A DNA stretch of 64,000 nucleotides from G963668435 sp963668435 (GTDB lineage: Bacteria; Latescibacterota; Latescibacteria; Latescibacterales; Latescibacteraceae): the NCBI GenBank assembly GCA_963668435.2, contig CAXXSC010000010.1:1-64000 (forward strand), written 5' to 3'. Shown here one piece after another: positions 24,635 through 33,638 of the stretch. The number at the start of each line of letters is the position of its first letter. Position 1 is the stretch's first letter. A model generated the notes under the pieces. That model worked only from the letters and a program-made list of their open reading frames with translations. It did not search any database and was not told the DNA's origin. A program made the position numbers and the translations under genes.

Positions 24635-25619
24635 GCGCTTTATCGAGATGTCAGTTTATGCAGTCTCTGCCGCATCATTTATCTGTCGCTCCTCAAAGGC
24701 GCTATCTGGTCCGGTTTCGGTATTTATCGAACCGACTAACATCTGTAATCTGAAATGTCCTCTCTGTGCCAGCGGAGCAGGTCTTCTCGCACGTCCGAAA
24801 GGCCGCATGAGCCTTGCCGCTTTTTCGCGAATCATCGACTCATTGCCGTCAACAGTAACAAACCTGTATCTCTGGGGACAGGGAGAGCCTTTTCTTACCA
24901 AAGATTTTCTCGGGATGGTTCGATACGCCTCGGAGCGAGGTTACAAGACCATCACCTCGACTAATGGACATTTCCTCGACGACCCCGAGGCAATTCTTGC
25001 CAGCAGTCTCAGCGAGCTGATCATTTCACTCGACGGTATAACGAAAGAACAGTATGAGTCATACCGGATCGGTGGCGATTTTGATCTTGTCACCGGAAAT
25101 ATCAAGCGCCTCGTTTCAAAAAAGAAGGAAAAGGGCAGGGGACCGTCAATCAACCTGCAGTTCCTTCTGACTAAGGATACTGTCGATGATATGGCAGGAT
25201 TTCATCGTCTTGCGGACGACCTTGGTGTCGACAAGCGTGTGGTTAAGACTATACAGGCAGTTTCGCTCGAAGATGGAGAACAGTTCCTTCCTTCCGATCT
25301 GTCTCTTACGCGATACAGGCGTAAACTTGACGGTAGACTTGTTCCCGATCGCTATGGGCTGCTTGAACACCGATGCCTCCGAATTTACAACAGCTGCCAA
25401 ATTGACTGGCAGGGGAATATGCTTCCATGCTGTTTCGATAAGGACAGCACATACAAACTGGGAAATCTGTTCAATGAAACATTCGATGAGTGCTGGAACG
25501 GTGAGGAATCCCGAAGTTTCCGGCGGATGTTTCTTAAAGGAGGCAGAAGACTACCAATGTGTCAGGATTGCACCGAGGGATTGAAACGAAGTGAAATATC
25601 AGGGCGGGGGAAAGGGTGA
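24627..25619 (+). CDS. Radical SAM/SPASM domain protein
   Basis: A 330-residue radical S-adenosylmethionine enzyme. The CxxxCxxC cluster is C40, C44 and C47 in NICNLKCPLC, followed by LWGQGEPFL (SAM motif GGEP-like) and SLDGITKEQYESYR. A SPASM region near the C terminus (CQIDWQGNMLPCC and CQDC) should bind auxiliary Fe-S clusters. Such enzymes modify peptides or small substrates; this one is not assignable to a pathway. The start at ATG 24627 overlaps the small gene upstream by eight bases, and an in-frame ATG at 24624 is equally possible. The following UPF0104 gene overlaps its stop. Confidence 0.88.
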   Translation: MSKRFIEMSVYAVSAASFICRSSKALSGPVSVFIEPTNICNLKCPLCASGAGLLARPKGRMSLAAFSRIIDSLPSTVTNLYLWGQGEPFLTKDFLGMVRYASERGYKTITSTNGHFLDDPEAILASSLSELIISLDGITKEQYESYRIGGDFDLVTGNIKRLVSKKKEKGRGPSINLQFLLTKDTVDDMAGFHRLADDLGVDKRVVKTIQAVSLEDGEQFLPSDLSLTRYRRKLDGRLVPDRYGLLEHRCLRIYNSCQIDWQGNMLPCCFDKDSTYKLGNLFNETFDECWNGEESRSFRRMFLKGGRRLPMCQDCTEGLKRSEISGRGKG

Positions 25620-26575
25620 GAAGTCCGATAGTCAGGTTTATCCAACGGAAATTACATGTACCGGCCAGCTTTATGAAAAGGCATTCAGGAATCACTCGAA
25701 TTGCAGTAACGGTGATACTTTTTACTATCCTGTTCAGAAGCATTGATTTTTTACAGGTTGTTGAATCTTTTCGAAATGCGAGACCCGTCTTTTTCTTCGC
25801 ATCACTTGCTTTTGTAGTGCCTAACCTCATTTTGCAGATTCTGAAATGGCGCTATATCCTTCATTCTGTCGATGTTCGTCCAGGCTGGACACAGATCATT
25901 CACTCGGTATTCGGCGGTTTTTTCATTGGAGCGGCATCGCCCGGCAGGACCGGCGAACTTGCACGCGGTCTGTATATCAAAAATGAATCAGTTATTAAAA
26001 TCGGCTCCCTGACCATTGTCGATAAAGGATTCAACCAATCCATAACAGTCATTGTCGGGCTGATTTCACTCTCTTTGCTCATCCCGTTTCCATGGAAACT
26101 GGCGCCTATTTTTGCAGACTGTCTTGTCCTGATGTTTCTTTTCAGACTTCACCAACTGGAACCGGCAATAAAGTCTTTCCTGCACAAGTTTACCGAATCG
26201 GCGCATGTGGATAATTCGCTGGCAGCTTTCGATGCGCTGAAACGCGGCACAGTGCTTGGGATGCTTTTGTATTCCGTGGTTTTTTACAGCGTTTATGTTC
26301 TCCAGTATTATCTCATGATATTGGCTTTTGTGCCTGTTCCGCCTGAAATAATGGTAAGAACCCTGCCTGTAGTCTACCTGATAAACCTCACTCTTCCGCT
26401 TTCATTTGGCGATTTCGGCGTTAAGGAGACAGCGGCTGTTAATCTTCTCGTACCGTTCGGAATTACCGGCGAGGCGGTTTTTGGCGCGACAGTTCTCAAT
26501 GGTGTAATCACCTTTCTGGTGCCGAGCCTTGTTGGTGGTATTATGACTGCCTTTCGCCGTCCCGAATCTGATTGA
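25616..26575 (+). CDS. UPF0104 / LPG-synthase-type transmembrane protein
   Basis: A 319-residue inner-membrane protein with about eight hydrophobic helices of the lysylphosphatidylglycerol synthase TM region/AglD family. The signature SPGRTGELARGLYIK is intact, as is LPLSFGDFGVKETAAV near the end. Members include flippases and glycosyl/aminoacyl transferase membrane parts; the substrate here is unknown. GTG 25616 overlaps the radical SAM stop by four bases. The gene end overlaps the convergent glnE by 35 bases. It lacks the soluble aminoacyltransferase domain of MprF. Confidence 0.85.
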   Translation: MRSPIVRFIQRKLHVPASFMKRHSGITRIAVTVILFTILFRSIDFLQVVESFRNARPVFFFASLAFVVPNLILQILKWRYILHSVDVRPGWTQIIHSVFGGFFIGAASPGRTGELARGLYIKNESVIKIGSLTIVDKGFNQSITVIVGLISLSLLIPFPWKLAPIFADCLVLMFLFRLHQLEPAIKSFLHKFTESAHVDNSLAAFDALKRGTVLGMLLYSVVFYSVYVLQYYLMILAFVPVPPEIMVRTLPVVYLINLTLPLSFGDFGVKETAAVNLLVPFGITGEAVFGATVLNGVITFLVPSLVGGIMTAFRRPESD

Positions 26576-29525
26576 AAAGATTTTCCATCATGACAACATA
26601 CAACTCGTGAATTCGCCCAGTGACCTCTTTAAGCCTCTTTTTGAAACGTCTGACATTGCGAAAGCCCAGCAACCGGGCAATTCTGTAACTCTCCCTGTCA
26701 GATTCGCTGAATGTATTGATCGACCTTCCAGAACCTATTCTTAGCGCGCTTTCGACATCGCAGAGAAACTCATACATATCCAGAAGAGTCTTAACGTCGT
26801 GACTGTCGAGGGATCCTTCTTTGGCAAGCGCAGAGAGCATTGCGGCAGTCGATTTCATACGGACCTCTGGCAACGATACTCCGAAATGAGCGGTGTATGT
26901 CTGCGCAAGAAAATCGATGTCGGCGATTCCGCCCGGACCGGATTTGACATTGATATGGCCAGGATGACGTTTTTGTGACTGCCCTGTCATGATGCGGCGG
27001 ATATCAATGATTTTTGCGATTTCATCTTTTGTGAATTTGCGACTGTAAACAAATTCATCGACAGCCTCATCTGTTGCTGCCATAAGTTTTTTGCATCCGA
27101 CTGTTGTCATGCTGCGCGTGAGTGCAAGGCGTTCCCATGGTGAGGCCCTGTGTTGGAAATAACGGCGGTATTCATCGATAGAAACGGCAATCAGCGCATT
27201 GCCGCCCTCCGGCCTGAGACGGGCATCGACCTCGTAAACCCTGTCGACGCCGCTTCCAGAAATCAGCTTAAGCATCAGGTGACTCAACTCTATTGCCCGT
27301 TGCTGGGCGAGGAGAGCCTCCGATTCAATGCCCGAGTGTCTGAACACAAAAATCAGATCGAGATCGGAACCGAAATCCATCATATTGGCACCCATTCTGC
27401 CTGCCGCGAGGACACAGAACTCAAAACCGGACGGCAATCCACGTTTCGTTTTCAATTCCCCTGTTGCGTATCGGTATGCCGATTCGGTGATGGCGGCAGC
27501 AATACGGGTTAGTGCATGAAATGTTTCATTTGTATCGGCAAGGTCGACAAGTTGCCTCACGCCGGCCCTGAGCTGTTCCCGGTTTCTCAGAAGCAGACAG
27601 GCTTTTGTAAACGTTTCATTGTCAGCAGCCTTTTTCTCGATTGATTTCAGCTCTTTTTTCAAGTCCTTTTCGTCGAGGGATTGGCCGATTTCTCCCGATT
27701 CGACAAGCCAGTCGAGAAGGGACGGATCCTGTATGATACAGTTAGTCAGAAATACCGATCCGCTGGCGACAGCAAGGAGGAGTGAAAAGAAATGTTCCCG
27801 GCTATCCAGGGCATCGAACAGCACATGACGTGCACCATATGCGATTGCTATGGAACTCATTCTGTCGAGTGTGCCTACAGGATCCGGTTCTTCTGAAATC
27901 CTTTTTAGGAGTATAGGCACGAAACGCCGGGCGGAGTCGTGGATGGCGACATCGCCAAGGGGGTCATGCTCGCCGAAAACGAGACGTGTCAGGGCACGCG
28001 CAGCCTGTTCCGGCTCTCCAAAACCAAGTGACTCAAGAAAACGCCTCACGCGGTCATCACCAGCAGGATACCGTGCGGCATGAATCGTCATTTCATCAAA
28101 CGAATCTTCGCTGTTGAGCGCAAAAACAGCTGTATAAATCTCTCGCACGCTTTTTAGTGCAGTCTGGATATCTTCATACAATTCCTGTGCGCCGCCGTCT
28201 TTTTTATGATTGTATCCGAGACGTTTAGAAAGCGAGCTCAGGTCATCCTGATTATCAGAAAGATTGAAAGCGGGAAGGAGATCTTGCCATTGAAGTGCAT
28301 TCTCAATTTTTCGATATAACTTATATGATCCTGCAAGTGTTGAATACTCATCTTTCGAAAGCGCATTTGCGTAATGGAGCGCCTCCAGCGAATCGAGCGT
28401 GCCTGAACACCTGACCTCCGGACGCCGTCCTCCCATTAAAAGCTGAAGGCACTGGGTAATGAACTCAATATCTCTTATACCACCCGGTCTGAGTTTGAGA
28501 TGAGTTTTTTTACTTCCCTCCGCTACCAGACGTTCCTCTATCCGGTTTTTCAGTTCGACAATTTCCCTGTTCGGGCTCCGTGATATACTTTCCGGGTAAA
28601 TAAAACGTTCGATTGTGTGCAGAAACTCCTCGGCGGTTTTATATCGTCCCGCGACTGGACGGGCTTTAATCAGCATCTGGCGCTCCCAGGGTTCGCCGCG
28701 CATTTCGAGATATCGAATATAGTCGCCGACGGTTCTGACCAGGGGACCAGAGGAACCGTCGGCACGCAGACGCGTATCCACACGGTAGAGAAAACCTAGC
28801 TCAGTCGCCTCGCTCAAAATACGACCGAGTCGTTCGGCGAGCATACGATGATAGGAATCGCTATCATAATGGGCGTAATGAACAGGTTCGTTATCGATGA
28901 GGTAGATGAGGTCAATATCAGAGCTGACATTCAATTCTCTGCCACCGAGTTTTCCAAGACCTATAACCGTGAGGCGATGTTCCGGCAAGTCTTCGCCGAT
29001 CCGTTGAGTAACATGTGCACAGGACAGCGAGAGGGCCGTATCAATAGTTGCATCAGCGAGTGCTGCGAGTTCTCTGTTTATTATCTCGATACCATTCGCA
29101 GGATCAGCGTTTCGCGCACAGAGGCGCATCAACTGAATCGTATGTTCTATATGAATTGCGCGTGTCTGCTCGCTGAGAATCGGAGATTTCTGCAAGGCAT
29201 TCCCGAACCTCTCCGCATAGAATGCAGCAATATCTTGGCTTTCAAGAGGATTGTCAAGCTTGCGCAGAACAGCAATGATTTCAGTGGATGACAGGAGGCG
29301 GCCCGATAGTGCCGGACTCAAGGCCAGGGTTCTTGCCAAAACCAGTGTCGTTTCAGAATCAAGATCAGCAATTAATTCACGGTATTCCGGCGAGGAGAGA
29401 AAGCTGTCCAGCCTGAGCAACGCGGTGTCAGAATCGGAATATCGAGTACACTCGCGAATATATATATCGAGCAGACTTGTGGGAATATATTCTTCGTATT
29501 GACGTATATTATGAATAATATTCAT
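26541..29525 (-). CDS. glnE: Bifunctional glutamine synthetase adenylyltransferase/deadenylase
   Basis: A 994-residue protein that adenylylates glutamine synthetase, switching it off, and reverses this. Two nucleotidyltransferase domains are visible: the N-terminal GLGKLGGRELNVSSDIDL (about 189-206, the deadenylase) and the C-terminal AAGRMGANMMDFGSDLDLIF (adenylylase). GSGVDRVYEVDARLRPEG and the C-terminal helix bundle are also typical. In the family the two activities respond to PII and its uridylylated form, and a PII gene lies divergently 228 bases away, so the pair is an obvious control unit. glnA and glnD are not in the window. Confidence 0.96.
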   Translation of the reverse strand: MNIIHNIRQYEEYIPTSLLDIYIRECTRYSDSDTALLRLDSFLSSPEYRELIADLDSETTLVLARTLALSPALSGRLLSSTEIIAVLRKLDNPLESQDIAAFYAERFGNALQKSPILSEQTRAIHIEHTIQLMRLCARNADPANGIEIINRELAALADATIDTALSLSCAHVTQRIGEDLPEHRLTVIGLGKLGGRELNVSSDIDLIYLIDNEPVHYAHYDSDSYHRMLAERLGRILSEATELGFLYRVDTRLRADGSSGPLVRTVGDYIRYLEMRGEPWERQMLIKARPVAGRYKTAEEFLHTIERFIYPESISRSPNREIVELKNRIEERLVAEGSKKTHLKLRPGGIRDIEFITQCLQLLMGGRRPEVRCSGTLDSLEALHYANALSKDEYSTLAGSYKLYRKIENALQWQDLLPAFNLSDNQDDLSSLSKRLGYNHKKDGGAQELYEDIQTALKSVREIYTAVFALNSEDSFDEMTIHAARYPAGDDRVRRFLESLGFGEPEQAARALTRLVFGEHDPLGDVAIHDSARRFVPILLKRISEEPDPVGTLDRMSSIAIAYGARHVLFDALDSREHFFSLLLAVASGSVFLTNCIIQDPSLLDWLVESGEIGQSLDEKDLKKELKSIEKKAADNETFTKACLLLRNREQLRAGVRQLVDLADTNETFHALTRIAAAITESAYRYATGELKTKRGLPSGFEFCVLAAGRMGANMMDFGSDLDLIFVFRHSGIESEALLAQQRAIELSHLMLKLISGSGVDRVYEVDARLRPEGGNALIAVSIDEYRRYFQHRASPWERLALTRSMTTVGCKKLMAATDEAVDEFVYSRKFTKDEIAKIIDIRRIMTGQSQKRHPGHINVKSGPGGIADIDFLAQTYTAHFGVSLPEVRMKSTAAMLSALAKEGSLDSHDVKTLLDMYEFLCDVESALRIGSGRSINTFSESDRESYRIARLLGFRNVRRFKKRLKEVTGRIHELYVVMMENLFNQIRDGERQS

Positions 29526-29681
29526 TGAAGGGCTTTTGTTCCTTTGTTATAAGGATTTTTTTGCACTATTCATACCCACACTCTTTGTGTTATCTCATAA
29601 AAGCAACGAATTACACGGCATGAAATCATATACTCATTATACATGTATCGCAAAATAAATGCAAGAAATGAAAGAAAAAAC

Positions 29682-29710
29682 TTGCAGAAATAGTGAATAA
29701 TTATTACATT
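29682..29710 (+). promoter_or_regulatory. Candidate promoter of glnB-arg run
   Basis: TTGCAG (29682-29687) and TACATT (29705-29710) are separated by 17 bases in the 228-base glnE/glnB divergent gap. Each has four matches to the sigma70 consensus, so this is moderate evidence. No TGGCAC-N5-TTGCA sigma54 pattern was seen. Confidence 0.4.
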
Positions 29711-29753
29711 TGTTTTTTAGATAATACTTTCACGCCGTATTTTTGAGGCAATC

Positions 29754-30092
29754 ATGAAGAAGATCGAGGCTTATATTCGCCCATTCAAGCTCGACGATGT
29801 CAAAAACGCGTTAACTGAAATAGGAATAACCGGCATGTCAGTGTCAGAGATCAAGGGGTTTGGCAAGCAACGCGGCCACAGTGAGATGTACCGGGGGAGT
29901 GAATATACTGTCGATTTTCTTCCGAAACTCAAGATCGAGACAATTGTCAAGGATGATGAGCTTGATTCGGCAATCGATGCCATAATAGACAGCGCCGCAA
30001 CTGGCCGTCTGGGTGACGGTAAAATATTTGTTTATGATGTACATGATGCGATAAAAATCAGAACAGGCGAAAGTGGCGACAGCATTTTATGA
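29754..30092 (+). CDS. glnB: Nitrogen regulatory protein PII
   Basis: A 112-residue PII protein that senses 2-oxoglutarate, ATP/ADP and (through uridylylation) glutamine. The T-loop tyrosine is Y51 in RGSEYTVDFLPK, the B-loop is ATGRLGDGKIFVYDV, and the C terminus KIRTGESGDS is typical. All key positions are conserved, so it can be modified if a GlnD exists. It lies divergently from glnE and just before argR and the arginine genes. This suggests PII-based coupling of nitrogen state to glutamine synthetase and arginine, though no amtB is adjacent. GAGG (29743-29746) precedes the ATG. Confidence 0.96.
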   Translation: MKKIEAYIRPFKLDDVKNALTEIGITGMSVSEIKGFGKQRGHSEMYRGSEYTVDFLPKLKIETIVKDDELDSAIDAIIDSAATGRLGDGKIFVYDVHDAIKIRTGESGDSIL

Positions 30093-30110
30093 TAATTGTG
30101 GTGAATGATC

Positions 30111-30551
30111 ATGCATAAACAGGAACGACACGCTGTAATACAGGAAATACTTGAGCAGGCCGAGGGGTCGACACATGAGGATATTCGTTTTCTTCTTGGC
30201 AAGCAGGGCATTGTCGCAAGCCAGTCGACACTATCCCGTGACCTTCGTGAGCTTGGCGCTGTCAAAACGCACATTGATGGCGTTTCAGTTTATCGTTTGC
30301 CTGTTGCCGGTCCTGTGAACTCATACGGCCGGGATATTTCGATGGCTGTTCGGGAATATATGCTGGAAGCCGAGGGAATTGCCAATTTTCTTGTAATTAA
30401 GACCAGGCCTGGCAATGCCCGTGATTTTTGTCTCGTGTTCGATCGTCAGGAATGGCGCGAGGTTGTCGGGACACTTGCCGGAGATGATACGGTTCTTGCA
30501 ATATGTAGAAATCCGGCAGATGTTGAAAAACTTATCCCCCGCCTTCGTTAA
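30111..30551 (+). CDS. argR: Arginine repressor
   Basis: A 146-residue ArgR/AhrC transcription regulator. The N-terminal winged helix contains VASQSTLSRDLRELGAVK, and the C-terminal hexamer/arginine domain contains GNARDFCLVFDRQEW and GTLAGDDTVLAICR, the typical arginine-binding motif. ATG 30111 is preferred over ATG 30105 because GGTGA (30100-30104) directly abuts the latter but gives a six-base spacer to the former. It probably controls the argC-onwards genes; a palindromic site lies in the gap before argC. Placement after PII is notable. Confidence 0.94.
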   Translation: MHKQERHAVIQEILEQAEGSTHEDIRFLLGKQGIVASQSTLSRDLRELGAVKTHIDGVSVYRLPVAGPVNSYGRDISMAVREYMLEAEGIANFLVIKTRPGNARDFCLVFDRQEWREVVGTLAGDDTVLAICRNPADVEKLIPRLR

Positions 30552-30568
30552 TAATCTTTCAGATGAAA

Positions 30569-30580
30569 ATAAATATTTAT
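30569..30580. promoter_or_regulatory. 12-bp palindrome, possible ArgR operator
   Basis: A perfect palindrome, ATAAATATTTAT, sits in the argR-argC gap. It resembles the AT-rich ARG box pattern (TGAATWWWWATTCA) in spacing and composition, but the flanking TGA/TCA positions are only partly present. Assigned by position; weak. Confidence 0.3.
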
Positions 30581-30627
30581 GTGTACACCATTATTTGTGC
30601 CGATCTACAGTCCATAGAGGAGATATC

Positions 30628-31647
30628 ATGATAAAAGCTGGAATTCTGGGAGCCTCGGGCTACACCGGAGCCCGGCTCGCCCTGCACCTGGCGCGTCACC
30701 GGGACGTCGAAATAGCATTCGCCACTTCGCGGAAAGATAAAGGCCGTAGCATGTCGGATCTTTATGGTGCTCTTGGTAATGTCTGTGATATAGAGTTGAT
30801 AGAGCCGTCCGAGGCGGAAAAAATTGATATCGATGTCCTCTTCACCTGTGCGCCGGATCAGACTTCAATGAAAGTTGTTCCGGGATATTTGAAGCGTGGT
30901 GTCTCGATTGTCGATCTTGCCGGTGATTACCGTATGGACAGTGAAGAATCCTACGAAGAATGGTATGGTGCCCCACATGAGTCACCGGAATATCTTGAGC
31001 AAAAAGTTTTCGGGCTTACCGAGTTATACAGAGATAAGATTGCCGGTACCAGGCTCCTGTCAAATCCGGGCTGCTATCCGACCTCGGTCATTCTTGGGAT
31101 TGCGCCTCTTGTAGAGGCAGGTTTGGTACAGTGTGACGACATATTTGTCAGCTCTGTCAGCGGCATCAGCGGAGCAGGAAAGGGGCTTAGTGAATTCAAG
31201 CTTTTCTATGAGGCGGATTCCAATGTCCTGCCATACAAACATGGACGAGCTCACAAACATACCGGCGAGATGGAACAGGAGCTTTCGAAAATTGCAGGCA
31301 CAAGCTGCCGCGTTGTTTTTGCTCCTCATGTTGTGCCGATGAAAACCGGTATTGTTTCAACAATTCGATTAAGCATGAAGGAAAAGATGTGCCGTGACGA
31401 TGTCATGGCCTTATATCGAGAACGCTATGACAGCGAGTTTTTCGTTCGTGTTCATGAGAACGGACTGCCGAACAGCAAGTATGTTGCCGATACCAATTTC
31501 TGTGACATAGGTTTCAGCATTGCGGAAGATACTGATACACTGATCGTGGTCTCGACCATCTGCAATCTTGGTAAAGGTGCATCCGGACAGGCGGTTCAAA
31601 ACATGAATGTCATGTTTGGTTTCGACGAGAAAGAAGGCCTTTTGTGA
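30628..31647 (+). CDS. argC: N-acetyl-gamma-glutamyl-phosphate reductase
   Basis: NADPH-dependent third step of arginine synthesis, 339 residues. The N-terminal GILGASGYTGARLA is the nucleotide-binding loop, and the catalytic cysteine lies in LLSNPGCYPTSVILG. HKHTGEMEQEL and GKGASGQAVQNMN are also typical. ATG 30628 is set by AGAGGAG (30616-30622); the frame opens upstream but only overlaps argR without conserved sequence. The argB GTG overlaps its stop. Confidence 0.96.
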   Translation: MIKAGILGASGYTGARLALHLARHRDVEIAFATSRKDKGRSMSDLYGALGNVCDIELIEPSEAEKIDIDVLFTCAPDQTSMKVVPGYLKRGVSIVDLAGDYRMDSEESYEEWYGAPHESPEYLEQKVFGLTELYRDKIAGTRLLSNPGCYPTSVILGIAPLVEAGLVQCDDIFVSSVSGISGAGKGLSEFKLFYEADSNVLPYKHGRAHKHTGEMEQELSKIAGTSCRVVFAPHVVPMKTGIVSTIRLSMKEKMCRDDVMALYRERYDSEFFVRVHENGLPNSKYVADTNFCDIGFSIAEDTDTLIVVSTICNLGKGASGQAVQNMNVMFGFDEKEGLL

Positions 31648-32426
31648 AACGCAAAGTACTCGTCAAAATGGGCGGTTCGACACTCGATACCGATAATGTC
31701 CTTGCTGAATTTGCCGAAGCTGTAGCACGCGTTCCCTACGACAGCGATGTAACAGTTGTTCATGGCGGCGGCAAAGACATAGCCCGTCAGCTCGAACGTA
31801 TGGGCCGTGAGTTTAAGTTCGTGGACGGCCTTCGTGTAACCGATGACGATGTTATCGATGTTGTCGAGATGGTGCTTTCCGGTATCGTAAATAAATGGAT
31901 TACACGCGCACTTGAGAAACACGGTGTTCGCGCAGTAGGCATTAGCGGTACCGATCTCAGCCTCATGCATGCCCAGAAACTGACTGTCAAGAGTGGGGAT
32001 CTCGGTTATGTCGGCGCTATAGAGCATGTCAACACGGAATTGATTGACCTTCTGATCGAAAAGGGTGTTACGCCGGTTGTCTCGCCAATTTCCATAGGTC
32101 CTGAACACCGGGCATACAATGTCAATGCCGATCATGCCGCCTGCAAACTTGCAGAATCCTGGGGAGCCGATGACCTGATTTATATCACGGATGTGCCGGG
32201 TATTTCCATCGCTGGCGAAAAACGTGACCTTATAACGGTTGGCGAGGTTGAAAAGCTGATAGATTCAGGTGAAATCACCGGAGGGATGATACCGAAAATC
32301 ATGAACTCATCTTCTGCGGTTATAAATGGTGTCGGACGTGTTCACATTATTGGCTGGAAGGGCCCTGACAGCATTGTCGATTCTCTTAACCCCGCTGAGA
32401 AGTGGGGGACAATAATCGAAGCATAA
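31644..32426 (+). CDS. argB: Acetylglutamate kinase
   Basis: Phosphorylates N-acetylglutamate, 260 residues. It has the kinase motif VKMGGSTLD, VVHGGGKDI, a glutamate-binding NVNADHAACKLAESW and ITGGMIPKI. It lacks the extra N-terminal helix that forms the arginine-inhibited hexamer in many bacteria, so it is E. coli-like in length. That makes direct PII binding (which uses the hexameric form) less likely despite the nearby glnB. GTG 31644 overlaps the argC stop by four bases. Confidence 0.95.
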   Translation: MKRKVLVKMGGSTLDTDNVLAEFAEAVARVPYDSDVTVVHGGGKDIARQLERMGREFKFVDGLRVTDDDVIDVVEMVLSGIVNKWITRALEKHGVRAVGISGTDLSLMHAQKLTVKSGDLGYVGAIEHVNTELIDLLIEKGVTPVVSPISIGPEHRAYNVNADHAACKLAESWGADDLIYITDVPGISIAGEKRDLITVGEVEKLIDSGEITGGMIPKIMNSSSAVINGVGRVHIIGWKGPDSIVDSLNPAEKWGTIIEA

Positions 32427-32444
32427 ATTACAGGAAATACAACA

Positions 32445-33638
32445 ATGGATTTTTTAGATATTCAACAAAAAACTGATACAGCGGTGCTTAAAACATACGG
32501 CCGGTTCCCGCTTGCTTTTGAAAAAGGCGAGGGTGCCTATTTGACCGCAGTTGACGGCAAAACATATCTCGATTTCAACTCAGGTCTCGGAGTAAACGCT
32601 CTTGGTCATTGCCATCCGAAGGTTGTCGGCCTTGTAAAGAAGCAGGCAGAGATGGTTTATCATACATCGAACCTGTATCATATCCCCTCACAATCCGTTC
32701 TGGCAGAAAAAATCTGCTCGACGTGTTTTGGCGAACGTGTCTTTTTCTGCAACAGCGGTGCCGAGGCTGTCGAGGGCGCTTTGAAATTTGCGAGAAAATG
32801 GGGAACAGCTTTCGACCCCAAGAAAACTGAAATAATTGCATTCGCGAATTCATTCCACGGCAGGACTTTCGGCTCATTGTCAGCGACCATGCAGGACAAG
32901 TACCAGAACGGTTTCGCACCTCTCGTTCCCGGCTTTAAAAAAGCAGTTTTCAACGATATCGAGTCGGTGAAAGCACTCGTAACGGAATATACCGCAGCAG
33001 TAATTATCGAGCCACTGCAGGGTGAGGGAGGTGTTAATCCCGCAGAGAAAGAATTTATGTCCTCGCTCGAAAATCTCTGCAGAGAAAAGAACATGCTTCT
33101 GATTGTCGATGAGGTTCAGTGTGGCATGGGACGTACCGGAAAACTTTTTGCGTATGAGCATTATAATATCGAGCCCGACATCATGACTCTTGCAAAGCCG
33201 CTTGCAGGGGGTCTTCCCATAGGAGCTACAGTTGTCGGTCCGAGAATATGGTCGGCAATTCTTCCGGGTGAGCATGCAAGCACTTTTGGCGGAAACCATT
33301 TTGTGACCGGTGTTGCCAGTGGGGTTTTCGATCTTATTGCCGATGATGATTTCGTGAACGAAGTTGCTGAAAAAAGCAATTATATGTTCGAAAATCTGCA
33401 TGTGATTGCTGAAAAGTTTTCCTGCATCAAAGATGTGCGCGGCATAGGCCTTCTGATTGGTGTCGAAGTCGATTTTCCGTCAATTGATGCGGTTAATTAT
33501 TTTCAGGACAAAGGCATCCTGATATGCCCGGCAGGACCTAACGTCGTACGCTTTATTCCGCCGCTCATTGTTACTAAAAATGATATCGACAGAGTGCTTG
33601 ACACCTTCGACAGCTTTCTTTCGGAGAAATGTGAATGA
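32445..33638 (+). CDS. argD: Acetylornithine aminotransferase
   Basis: A 397-residue class III PLP aminotransferase that makes N-acetylornithine, and could also act in lysine synthesis. Motifs include YLDFNSGLGVNALGHCHPK, FFCNSGAEAVEGALKFAR, the LIVDEVQCGMGRTGK aspartate region and the PLP lysine in TLAKPLAGGLPIGA. Order within the argC-argB-argD run and absence of a distinct lysine cluster favour an arginine role. Its stop overlaps the next gene start by four bases. Confidence 0.95.
   Translation: MDFLDIQQKTDTAVLKTYGRFPLAFEKGEGAYLTAVDGKTYLDFNSGLGVNALGHCHPKVVGLVKKQAEMVYHTSNLYHIPSQSVLAEKICSTCFGERVFFCNSGAEAVEGALKFARKWGTAFDPKKTEIIAFANSFHGRTFGSLSATMQDKYQNGFAPLVPGFKKAVFNDIESVKALVTEYTAAVIIEPLQGEGGVNPAEKEFMSSLENLCREKNMLLIVDEVQCGMGRTGKLFAYEHYNIEPDIMTLAKPLAGGLPIGATVVGPRIWSAILPGEHASTFGGNHFVTGVASGVFDLIADDDFVNEVAEKSNYMFENLHVIAEKFSCIKDVRGIGLLIGVEVDFPSIDAVNYFQDKGILICPAGPNVVRFIPPLIVTKNDIDRVLDTFDSFLSEKCE

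Noticed and set aside
30415..30627. Longer start for argC reaching into argR
   Set aside because: The upstream part overlaps conserved argR and has no conserved argC sequence, while AGAGGAG fits ATG 30628.
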